Shown piece after piece: positions 1 to 6,363 of a stretch of DNA of 20,195 bases. How positions within the stretch are numbered: position 1 is the stretch's first letter; the number at the start of each line of letters is the position of its first letter. The stretch lies in contig URPT01000013.1 in assembly GCA_900549845.1 (NCBI GenBank), positions 1 to 20,195 of the forward strand, read 5' to 3'. The notes under the pieces were generated by a model. It saw only the letters and a list, made by a program, of their open reading frames with translations. It made no database searches and was not told where the DNA came from. Source of the DNA: an uncultured Veillonella sp. (GTDB lineage Bacteria; Bacillota; Negativicutes; Veillonellales; Veillonellaceae). The translations under genes and the position numbers were made by a program.

Positions 1-90
1 CCCTTGAGCACGCAAAACACTTCCAAAATCCTCTGATTTGAGAATCCGAGCTGATTTCGGAAATTTATTTGCGCCAGGCCCGGGCGTCAT
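1..90 (-). CDS. rnpA: RNase P protein component, N-terminal fragment (runs off window)
   Basis: The minus strand from position 90 reads 30 codons with no stop and leaves the window. After a short leader it gives FPKSARILKSEDFGSVLRAQ, which matches the start of the RNase P protein subunit (typical FPxSxRLxxxxDFxxVxxx). That subunit binds the RNase P RNA and helps mature tRNA 5' ends. The ATG at 90 has AGGGTGA about five bases upstream; an in-frame GTG lies at 99. It sits just downstream of rpmH on the same strand, the usual rpmH–rnpA order. Codon use is GC-rich and unlike the genes after 1.3 kb, in line with a different source organism for this end of the contig. Confidence 0.8.
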   Translation of the reverse strand, partial: MTPGPGANKFPKSARILKSEDFGSVLRAQG

Positions 91-124
91 TTTGCTCACC
101 CTACGGCTGCGTCAATAGAGCAGC

Positions 125-265
125 TTAGAGAGCAAGCACGTGACGGCCCTTGCGACGGCGACGGGCCAGAACTGCACGACCGCCCTTGGTACGGGAGCGG
201 ACGAGGAAACCGTGCGTGCGAGCACGCTTGGTCTTGGAAGGTTGGTAAGTACGCTTGGTTGCCAT
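125..265 (-). CDS. rpmH: 50S ribosomal protein L34
   Basis: A 46-residue minus-strand ORF, too short for usual ORF cut-offs, begins MATKRTYQPSKTKRARTHGF and ends with an Arg-rich tail (ARRRRKGRHVLAL). This is the L34 pattern: KRTYQPS, then RxHGFxxR, GGRxVLxxRRxKGR. L34 is a small basic protein of the large ribosomal subunit. The length equals E. coli L34. The extra MAT before KRTYQPS and the THGFLVR segment fit a proteobacterial, probably betaproteobacterial, L34. It is divergent from dnaA and upstream of rnpA, a common arrangement around dnaA in many bacteria. The GC-rich third positions contrast with the rest of the window. Confidence 0.95.
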   Translation of the reverse strand: MATKRTYQPSKTKRARTHGFLVRSRTKGGRAVLARRRRKGRHVLAL

Positions 266-775
266 GATTGTTTCCCAGCTGTAGTTATCGAATGAGTTAA
301 ATCAGCGGCGATGCCGACTTTGGCGACGATTGTTCACAACCGTCCGCGGCAACCCCGAGTTAATTTTTATCGGACCTAAGGCTCAAGAAGGGTGAGCACT
401 ACGGACATCCGTTGTCAAAGCTCGGCAATTTTGTCGGCGCAAAAAAGCCTCCTCCATACCGAGGTCTTCGAAAAGCCTGATATTAAACCTTATTTTTGCC
501 CCTTCTGTCAAATTTAAAACGCAAATCCGAACAATTCGGGAACCGTTCAAAAAATTTTTTTGCACAGGATTTTGTGTTTTCTTCATTTTGGGATTCAACG
601 AGTCGTGCAAAGTTCCGATTCTTCCGACAACCGTCCTTCAACCGAAAAAACCGAAGATCGTCTGCAACAGCTAAAATGTTCGCCCCAACCGACACTCCCC
701 ACATTGATTTCAAATCGAAGTTTCCGCCTGTTGCTGTAGCTTCGCTGGAGTGTTTTTTTATTTTTTTCAAGCCCT
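266..775. other. rpmH–dnaA divergent intergenic region (GC-richer segment)
   Basis: No convincing gene is present; the short ORFs here on both strands lack ribosome sites and recognisable protein sequence. The region should hold the divergent promoters for rpmH and dnaA. I see one DnaA-box-like 9-mer, TTTTGCACA at 558–566, a near match TTGTTCACA around 329–337, and a small ccgaa/ttcgg hairpin at 527–539. The stretch before dnaA (751–770) is T-rich and has no clear Shine-Dalgarno sequence. It appears to belong to the same foreign segment as rpmH, so it is probably not the regulatory region of the downstream replication genes. Confidence 0.5.
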
Positions 776-2119
776 ATGAGTGATTTTTGGACTGCTTGTT
801 TAGAGCAAATTAAGAACGACACCCCCCGCGATGTGTTCCAGACCTGGTTTGCAGATCTGACTGCGGATGTCGAACTTGAAGCCGGCTCCATTACGATTTT
901 GGCCCCTTCGAGCGCCAAACTTCGTACCGTGCGCGACTCTTACGGCACCACCATCACTCAGTATGTAAATCGCCTGGCCGGCAAAGAAATGGACATCGTC
1001 TGGGCTGTCGCTCAGAGCAAACCGCAACGCCCTTTCGTAGAACATATCGAAGAAGTTAAACCCGACATTGCCGCCACTGGTCTGTTGCCCAACCTCACTT
1101 TTGAGAATCTAGTGGAAGGTCAGGCCAACCAGATGGCTTTTGCCTCGGCGTTACAGGTGGCTTCGAGCACGCACTCCGTGTACAACCCGCTTTTCATTTA
1201 TGGTGGCGTAGGTCTAGGTAAAACGCACTTAATGCACGCCATCGGCAATGCCATCAAGGAAAATCATCCACACATGAAGGTTATGTCCATTACGAGCGAA
1301 AACTTTATGAACATTTTCGTCGAAACATTGCAGCGTAACCAAGGTAAATTATTCCGCAATACGTTCCGCAATATCGACGTGCTCATGATTGATGATATTC
1401 AGTTCCTTGAAAGTCGTGAAAGTACGAAAACCGAGCTATTTAATACGTTCAATGAGTTATTAAATAACAACAAGCAAATCGTACTTACTTCTGATACGAT
1501 GCCAAACGATATGGAGCAATTCGAAGACCGTCTTCGTTCTCGTTTCCAAGCAGGCTACATTGCAACAATGGAAAATCCAGATTTAGAAACGCGTATCGCT
1601 ATCTTTAGATCCTTACTCGAAAGAGAATATAAGAAAAACCGCGTTATCCGCATCGATAACGACTCTATCAACTACGTGGCGTTACAATTCAGCGAAAACG
1701 TCCGTGTATTGCAAGGTGCTTTCACCAAATTAATCGGTACCGCATCCATCGATCAACGTCTTGAATCTATCGACCTAGAATACACTAAACAAGCCTTGGC
1801 TGGCCTCGTTCACACAGAAGAGGTTAACATGGTGACTATTGAAAGTATTCAGAATTTTGTAAGTTCTTATTTCAATATTAAAAAGCAAGACTTGCTCGGT
1901 AAGAAGCGTAAAGCACAGTTCGCGTTCCCACGCCAAGTGGCCATGTATCTATGCCGCGATATGATCAATGAAAGTTATCCGCAAATCGCAGCTGCATTCT
2001 CTCGTGACCATACGACAATTCTCCATGCGTACGATAAAATCACGAAGGAAATTGAACGAAACGAAGAAACTAAGAACATGATTTCTGAAATTAAACAGAA
2101 ATTAACAACCTGTGGATAA
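776..2119 (+). CDS. dnaA: Chromosomal replication initiator DnaA (apparent chimera)
   Basis: DnaA binds DnaA boxes at oriC, forms an ATP-dependent filament and opens the origin. The 447-residue frame has domain I (about 1–80), a short linker, the AAA+ core with Walker A GGVGLGKT (about 143–150) and Walker B DVLMIDD (about 201–207), and a domain IV helix-turn-helix with FSRDHTTILHAYDK near 408. Residues 1 to ~140 (MSDFW start, NLVEGQANQMA, YNPLFIYGG) look betaproteobacterial and use GC-rich codons. From Walker A on, the protein looks Negativicute-like and codons are AT-rich. The frame is intact, but the two halves probably come from different organisms. The stop codon lies inside a DnaA box. 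There is no clear Shine-Dalgarno at the start. Family certainty is very high; natural existence of this exact protein is doubtful. Confidence 0.93.
   Translation: MSDFWTACLEQIKNDTPRDVFQTWFADLTADVELEAGSITILAPSSAKLRTVRDSYGTTITQYVNRLAGKEMDIVWAVAQSKPQRPFVEHIEEVKPDIAATGLLPNLTFENLVEGQANQMAFASALQVASSTHSVYNPLFIYGGVGLGKTHLMHAIGNAIKENHPHMKVMSITSENFMNIFVETLQRNQGKLFRNTFRNIDVLMIDDIQFLESRESTKTELFNTFNELLNNNKQIVLTSDTMPNDMEQFEDRLRSRFQAGYIATMENPDLETRIAIFRSLLEREYKKNRVIRIDNDSINYVALQFSENVRVLQGAFTKLIGTASIDQRLESIDLEYTKQALAGLVHTEEVNMVTIESIQNFVSSYFNIKKQDLLGKKRKAQFAFPRQVAMYLCRDMINESYPQIAAAFSRDHTTILHAYDKITKEIERNEETKNMISEIKQKLTTCG
1185..1250. other. Probable chimeric junction inside dnaA
   Basis: Base composition and protein affinity change across the conserved segment encoding YNPLFIYGGVGLGKTHLMHA. 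Before it, codons favour G/C at the third position and the protein matches proteobacterial DnaA; after about 1200 codons such as ggt, gta and aaa dominate and the protein matches Negativicutes. The exact breakpoint cannot be fixed by eye because this stretch is nearly invariant across bacteria. That same conservation makes it a likely place for a false assembly join. Confidence 0.65.
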
Positions 2120-2330
2120 CTCTGTGGATATATTGTGCGTAACTTTGTGGATATCCTAAAAAACGTACTCCGCTGTGAGTATGTGGATAAGTGGTTACAA
2201 ACTATCAACATAGTTATACACAACCGAGAAATCGCACAGTTAGTAGCGCCAATTCACTTTTACACATATGAACAGGCCCCTACTATTACTACTACTAAAA
2301 CTAACAAACAATCAAAAAACCAGTAGAAAC
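2111..2330. other. Chromosomal replication origin (oriC), DnaA-box cluster and unwinding site
   Basis: Five or more DnaA boxes lie between dnaA and dnaN. On the minus strand: TTATCCACA at 2111–2119 and 2182–2190 (perfect), and ATATCCACA at 2123–2131 and 2146–2154 (one mismatch). On the plus strand: TTATACACA at 2214–2222 and TTTTACACA at 2258–2266. A weak site TTACGCACA is at 2134–2142. The cluster ends in a GC-rich patch and a DnaA-trio run (2280–2297), followed by AT-rich DNA. This is the dnaA–dnaN type origin known from Bacillus. The 63-codon ORF that crosses it is incidental. Confidence 0.9.
2258..2297 (+). promoter_or_regulatory. Basal unwinding element: DnaA box, GC patch and six DnaA-trios
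   Basis: A plus-strand DnaA box (TTTTACACA, 2258–2266) is followed by a GC-rich patch (aggcccc, 2274–2280) and then CTA CTA TTA CTA CTA CTA at 2280–2297. The complementary strand therefore reads 3'-GAT GAT AAT GAT GAT GAT-5', six consecutive matches to the DnaA-trio 3'-(G/A)AT-5' described for the Bacillus subtilis origin. The order box, GC patch, trios, AT-rich tract is the same. In that model DnaA extends from the box along the trio strand to open the duplex. Function here is inferred from the pattern. Confidence 0.8.
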
Positions 2331-2535
2331 AGATCTATCGTAGAATATCTATAGAGCATCTACGATAGCAAACATAGAATATTACAAACAAGAGAAGTAG
2401 TTATTAGTGCTTCTACACTATATGTAAATCGTAAATACAAACAAATAGAAAATATAATGTGAAGCAAAGTAATAATCTACAAATAAAAATAATAAATTAT
2501 TAGTAATCAATATATACATCTTAAAGGAGTTATAA
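2298..2535. other. AT-rich unwinding region and dnaN leader
   Basis: This is the most AT-rich stretch near the origin, with runs such as aataaaaataataaattatt before dnaN. It probably provides the single-stranded entry zone next to the DnaA-trios and the dnaN promoter. A TATAAT hexamer at 2453–2458 is a possible −10 without a good −35. A perfect 10-bp inverted repeat (2335–2344 with 2359–2368) is annotated separately. No gene is seen. Confidence 0.5.
2335..2368. repeat. 10-bp perfect inverted repeat between oriC and dnaN
   Basis: ctatcgtaga at 2335–2344 pairs with tctacgatag at 2359–2368 across a 14-base AT-rich loop. It has no T-tract behind it, so it does not look like an ordinary terminator. 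It could be a protein-binding site in the origin or a structure in a transcript leader. Confidence 0.5.
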
Positions 2536-3648
2536 ATGCATATTACATTCCCAAAAGCAAATCTCCAAAAAGCAATCAACGTATTGCAAAAGGTATCTCA
2601 AAATAAAACAAGTTCAAACTTACCAGGCGCTATCTACATGACAACAAAAAATGGTCAAGTAGAATTACAAGGTAACGACTTTGAACTTGGTATTCGTTTA
2701 ACCATCGACGGCGACATCAAAGAACCTGGCACATTAGTAGTAGGTTCCCGCTACTTCCAAGAATTAATTCGCAAATTACCTAGCGATACAATCGAACTTT
2801 ACAAACCAGAGGACGGAAATTCTTTAACAATCACATCCGGCTCTTCCGAATTCAACCTCGTAACATTGCATCCAGATGATTTCTCTTTGGTTGAACAAAT
2901 TCACGACCAAGATCATGTAAACATTGATAGCTTTGCTATGAAAGAACTCATCGATTTAACAAACTACGCAGCTGCAACAGACGAAGATCGTCCTGTATTT
3001 ACTGGTGCTCTTCTTGAAATTAAAGAAAACGAAGTAACAATGGTTGCTACTGATACACACCGCATGGCTGTTAAGAAAATTACCATTGATGAACCAGCAA
3101 CTACACCAATGCGGGCTATCATTCCTACAAAAACTTTGGCTGAAGTATCTCGTTTGTTACCAACAGATAATCCAGCCATGATCAACATCATTTGGAATCG
3201 TACACAAATCGTATTCAACTTTGAATCGATTTACATTATTTCTCGTTTAATTGAAGGCACATATCCTGAATATGAAAAGGTTATTCCTTCCCAATTCGAC
3301 TCTAGCGCTGTTATTGACCGCCGCGAATTCGCTGGTGCTGTTGACCGCGTATCCTTATTAGCTAAAGACATCAGCTATAACGTAATTCGTTATGATTGGG
3401 CTGAAAGTAATGTAACATTGTCTACTCAAAATACTGAAATCGGTATGGCAAAAGAAGACGTAGCTGTTGAATTTAAAGGTACACCTTTCACAATCTCCTT
3501 TAACGGCCGCTACATCTCTGACATCTTGCGCCACAGCACAGGCGACAACATCCACTTGTTCTTAAAACAAAACGGTCCAGTTGTCATTCGCCAAGACAAT
3601 AATCCGAACTATACATACGTAGTAACACCAGTTCGTACGAATGCTTGA
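2536..3648 (+). CDS. dnaN: DNA polymerase III sliding clamp (beta subunit)
   Basis: DnaN dimerises into a ring around DNA and tethers the replicative polymerase and other DNA-processing proteins. The 370-residue length is normal for the three-domain clamp. It starts MHITFPKANLQKAINVLQKV, the usual domain I opening, contains TDTHRMAV (residues about 173–180), and ends YTYVVTPVRTNA, close to the conserved C-terminal (M/V)PMRL-type hydrophobic pocket segment. The ATG has a strong AAAGGAG site about six bases upstream. It lies directly after oriC on the same strand as dnaA, the standard order. Codon use is AT-rich and uniform with the genes downstream, so it marks the host background against which the first 1.2 kb stands out. 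Confidence 0.97.
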   Translation: MHITFPKANLQKAINVLQKVSQNKTSSNLPGAIYMTTKNGQVELQGNDFELGIRLTIDGDIKEPGTLVVGSRYFQELIRKLPSDTIELYKPEDGNSLTITSGSSEFNLVTLHPDDFSLVEQIHDQDHVNIDSFAMKELIDLTNYAAATDEDRPVFTGALLEIKENEVTMVATDTHRMAVKKITIDEPATTPMRAIIPTKTLAEVSRLLPTDNPAMINIIWNRTQIVFNFESIYIISRLIEGTYPEYEKVIPSQFDSSAVIDRREFAGAVDRVSLLAKDISYNVIRYDWAESNVTLSTQNTEIGMAKEDVAVEFKGTPFTISFNGRYISDILRHSTGDNIHLFLKQNGPVVIRQDNNPNYTYVVTPVRTNA

Positions 3649-3723
3649 TCTTAAATACGATTGTTTTTTTTTAGAACAATATTATTACGTTGTATATTTT
3701 ATTGTATTAATATACATATCTTT

Positions 3724-3760
3724 ATTAGGTAATGATGATTAAAAGTCATCGTTACCTAAT
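3724..3760. terminator. 15-bp stem-loop in the dnaN–yaaA gap
   Basis: attaggtaatgatga (3724–3738) pairs with tcatcgttacctaat (3746–3760) around the 7-base loop ttaaaag; the only non-Watson-Crick pair would be a U·G in RNA. No T-run follows, so a factor-independent terminator is doubtful. It could instead protect the dnaN 3' end or separate dnaN from the yaaA–recF unit. A TATAAT hexamer at 3772–3777 just beyond it may be a −10 for yaaA. Confidence 0.5.
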
Positions 3761-3799
3761 TCCAATATAGTTATAATTTGTCCACTATAGGAGGACGTT

Positions 3800-4033
3800 A
3801 TGAAAGAGCAACAGCAGGTACCCATTCATACGGAGTACATTCAAATTGATCAGTTGTTGAAGTTAGAAGGAATCATCGAAACAGGTGGTCAAATTAAATC
3901 CTTTATCGATGAAGGTATTCTTACTTTGAATGGTCAGGTTGTCACAGAAAAGCGCAAGAAATGCCGCGTTGGCGATGTGATTTCTTGCGAAGGTCTCGAT
4001 GTAGATCTCGTGATTACTCAAGAGGAGGCATAA
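3800..4033 (+). CDS. yaaA: S4-domain RNA-binding protein YaaA
   Basis: A 77-residue protein with one S4 RNA-binding fold: IDQLLKLEGIIETGGQIKSF, then a glycine-containing turn and LNGQVVTEKRKKCRVGDVI, the signature of the small YaaA family found between dnaN and recF in Firmicutes. YaaA is thought to act in ribosome or RNA metabolism, but its role is not settled. The start has GGAGGA four bases upstream. Its stop is three bases from the recF GTG, and the recF Shine-Dalgarno sits inside its last codons, so the two are translationally linked. Confidence 0.9.
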   Translation: MKEQQQVPIHTEYIQIDQLLKLEGIIETGGQIKSFIDEGILTLNGQVVTEKRKKCRVGDVISCEGLDVDLVITQEEA

Positions 4034-4036
4034 TCG

Positions 4037-5137
4037 GTGAGAATTGACTCACTGCAATTATTCCAGTTTCGTAATTACAAGGATGTAACGATTCAATTCA
4101 ATCCTGAGATTATCGTTTTGCACGGCACTAATGGGGCTGGTAAGACGAATATCCTCGAATCTATCTATGTGGGTACCATTGGTAAAAGTCATCGGACCAA
4201 CGATACGTCAGATATGCTCATGTTCAATGCTGAGGAATCTGGCATTGTAGTAAAGTTCGAGAAAAAGGATACGCCACAAAAGGTAAATATTAAATTATTT
4301 CGCCAAGGTCCTAAGGATATTCGCTTAAACGATACTAAAATATCTCAAAAGGAACTGATTGGTACATTAAATACAGTTATATTCTGTCCTGAAGATTTAC
4401 AACTCATCAAGGGTACGCCGTCTGGACGTAGACGTTTCCTCGATATGGAAATCTCTCAGACTAGCGCTACGTACTATCATCAGTTGATGCAGTATAATCG
4501 ATTATTACAGCAGCGCAATGCCATACTTAAAGAATATAGAGGAAAGCAAAATATTCCTCTTGAAGAATGGGATTTGCAATTAGCCGATATGGCAAGCTTT
4601 ATCGTAAAGAAACGATTAGAAAGCTTGAAGAAAATTAATCTTCTCATCGATTTGATGAATCGTAAATTGACGGGTGGTCTCGAGAATTTGACCATCGGTT
4701 ATGAACAGCCTTACATGGACAACGGTTCATTAGAATATACAAAGGAAGGCTTTTACGAGCGCATTAAAGCAGCATTGCCACAGGATCGTCATAGGATGAC
4801 CACCAGCGTAGGTCCTCACCGCGATGATTTACGATTCTTCTCTGATGCGATGGATTTAAAGAAATTTGGATCCCAAGGACAGCAACGAACTGCTGTATTG
4901 TCCTTAAAGTTGAGCGAGCTTGAGTTTATCAAGTCCGAGGTTGGGGAATATCCAGTTCTGTTATTGGATGATGTATTGAGCGAACTTGATGAGTCGAGAC
5001 GAGCGAATTTATTGCAGTTTATTCATAAACGTATTCAAACATTTATTACTACTACAGATATTCACGATTTTAAAGATTTGAAATCTGTTCAATTTATTTC
5101 TTGTGAAGGGGGAAAGGTTCAGTATGGACAGCCTTGA
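4037..5137 (+). CDS. recF: DNA replication and repair ATPase RecF
   Basis: RecF is an SMC/ABC-type ATPase that, with RecO and RecR, helps load RecA at single-strand gaps. The 366-residue protein begins MRIDSLQLFQFRNYKDVTI, with Walker A GTNGAGKTN (about 30–38), the ABC signature GSQGQQR (about 278–284) and Walker B LLLDDVLSELD (about 308–318). The length is typical. It starts with GTG preceded by AGGAGG that lies in the end of yaaA. Its last 14 bases overlap the next gene, suggesting coupled translation. No key motif is missing. Confidence 0.96.
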   Translation: MRIDSLQLFQFRNYKDVTIQFNPEIIVLHGTNGAGKTNILESIYVGTIGKSHRTNDTSDMLMFNAEESGIVVKFEKKDTPQKVNIKLFRQGPKDIRLNDTKISQKELIGTLNTVIFCPEDLQLIKGTPSGRRRFLDMEISQTSATYYHQLMQYNRLLQQRNAILKEYRGKQNIPLEEWDLQLADMASFIVKKRLESLKKINLLIDLMNRKLTGGLENLTIGYEQPYMDNGSLEYTKEGFYERIKAALPQDRHRMTTSVGPHRDDLRFFSDAMDLKKFGSQGQQRTAVLSLKLSELEFIKSEVGEYPVLLLDDVLSELDESRRANLLQFIHKRIQTFITTTDIHDFKDLKSVQFISCEGGKVQYGQP

Positions 5138-6026
5138 TCTTTGTTTACCAAAGGCCTTATCAAAACTGAATTTACTGGAACAATATAAATTAAATACCCT
5201 CGTTCACAAGTGGCGTGATGTAGTGGGCGATGTCATTGCAGATCATACGAAAATTGTATCTATTAAGCCTCCAGACATGGTTATCAGTGCAGATAACTCC
5301 ATGTGGATGCAGGAATTACAGATGCAAAAACGACGCATCATCGAATCTATTAACAAGTATTACCATCAAGAGGTCATCAAAGATATTCGCTTCATTATGA
5401 AACGTCAGAGCTATGTGAAAGCTAATACTGATACATCTATTTCACTGCCTGATGAACAGATGATTACAAAACGGATTAATTTCGCAGACATCGTGCTTTC
5501 AAAAGAAGACGTAGAAGCCATCGATAAGTCGTTAGAACAGACGGATAACGAAGAATTACGAGCTGCTTTCAGAAAAGTACAAATAACGGCTCGAAAGCGG
5601 GAAATCTATTTAGAACAGCATGGTTATCATCGTTGTGGTCGATGTGGCATGCATATGGAATCTAAACGGGACATCTGTCCTACTTGCGAATATGAATTGC
5701 ATCGAAAACATATTAAGGACATTAAGTCTGTCATTCGAAAATATCCGTACTTTAAATACAGCGACTGTCAGCAATTCATACAATGTACCTTCCCAGACTT
5801 TGCAGAAGCGATGCGGGAATCCATATACTTTTACCTAGATAAAATTTATAAAGGATCCATTAATCGCCGTCATATGTATATGGTGGCCATGCTCATCACC
5901 CATAAGAAACCTGATGAGCTAACGGATCAACACGTTATCAATTTGTGCAATAAATATCGGTCTAAGTTCCTGGCTGAAGAAGAACAGCGCAAAATTGATG
6001 CCCTTAATGGGACATTAGAAAAGTAG
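5124..6026 (+). CDS. DUF721/DciA-like protein with zinc ribbon
   Basis: A 300-residue protein. Residues ~1–95 fit the DUF721/DciA fold (LPKALSKLNLLEQYKLNTLV, then WRDVVGDVIADHTK and a hydrophobic MVISADNSMWMQELQ strand). DciA proteins assist loading of the DnaB helicase in many bacteria. A zinc ribbon follows, with C171xxC174 and C185xxC188, and then about 110 residues I do not recognise, rich in Lys, Tyr and Arg. Plain DciA proteins are usually near 100–180 residues, so this is an extended, possibly fused form. I chose ATG 5124 because gggggaaagg lies 6–7 bases upstream; an in-frame GTG at 5103 is the alternative. It overlaps recF and sits 13 bases before remB. The helicase-loading role is inferred from the family and position. 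Confidence 0.8.
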   Translation: MDSLDLCLPKALSKLNLLEQYKLNTLVHKWRDVVGDVIADHTKIVSIKPPDMVISADNSMWMQELQMQKRRIIESINKYYHQEVIKDIRFIMKRQSYVKANTDTSISLPDEQMITKRINFADIVLSKEDVEAIDKSLEQTDNEELRAAFRKVQITARKREIYLEQHGYHRCGRCGMHMESKRDICPTCEYELHRKHIKDIKSVIRKYPYFKYSDCQQFIQCTFPDFAEAMRESIYFYLDKIYKGSINRRHMYMVAMLITHKKPDELTDQHVINLCNKYRSKFLAEEEQRKIDALNGTLEK

Positions 6027-6039
6027 AGGGGGCATTCCT

Positions 6040-6288
6040 ATGTACGTTCATATTGGGGATACCATTTCCGTGCCTATTGAATCCATCATTACCATGGTGC
6101 ACGCCAAGGGCGGAAAGTCCCATAAAAGTCCTATTCATCACTATGAAACGCTAGAGTATATCGCCATGGTACCAGAGGAGCAAATCAAGACCTATGTGGT
6201 CACTGATGATTGCGTTTATGGATCTGGTATTAGCATTAAGACTTTAATGAGACGAATTGATGAGTTTTATAGTATAATAAAGAGATAA
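6040..6288 (+). CDS. remB: RemB-like regulator (DUF370 family)
   Basis: An 82-residue protein starting MYVHIGDTISVPIESIITM and containing a central YVVTDDCVYGSGISIKTLMRR. This is the pattern of the extracellular-matrix regulator RemB (YaaB), which in Bacillus lies between recF and gyrB, exactly as here. In Bacillus RemB influences matrix gene expression; the biochemical function in Negativicutes is unknown. The insert KGGKSHKSPIHHYET in the middle is longer and more basic than I expect for Bacillus RemB. The start has GAGGGGG about eight bases upstream. It belongs to the recF–gyrB run on the plus strand. Confidence 0.8.
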   Translation: MYVHIGDTISVPIESIITMVHAKGGKSHKSPIHHYETLEYIAMVPEEQIKTYVVTDDCVYGSGISIKTLMRRIDEFYSIIKR

Positions 6289-6363
6289 GATTTATTCTGT
6301 ACATGTGTTGTACCAAATTTCAATCCAGTACAGTGTGATAGATTGTTAGGAGGAGTTTGTTTC

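Noticed and set aside
595..918. Minus-strand ORF over the dnaA start
   Set aside because: Shadow of dnaA and its leader, without recognisable protein sequence or ribosome site.
1..2119. Natural horizontal transfer producing a hybrid dnaA
   Set aside because: Possible but less likely than misassembly: the switch lies at a near-invariant motif and also replaces the flanking rpmH–rnpA with another organism's genes.
2135..2326. 63-codon plus-strand ORF after dnaA
   Set aside because: It crosses the DnaA boxes and DnaA-trios, has no ribosome site, and the sequence is better explained as oriC.
6343..6363. Upstream TTG start for gyrB
   Set aside because: The Shine-Dalgarno AGGAGG would lie inside the extension; ATG 6364 gives the usual GyrB N-terminus.
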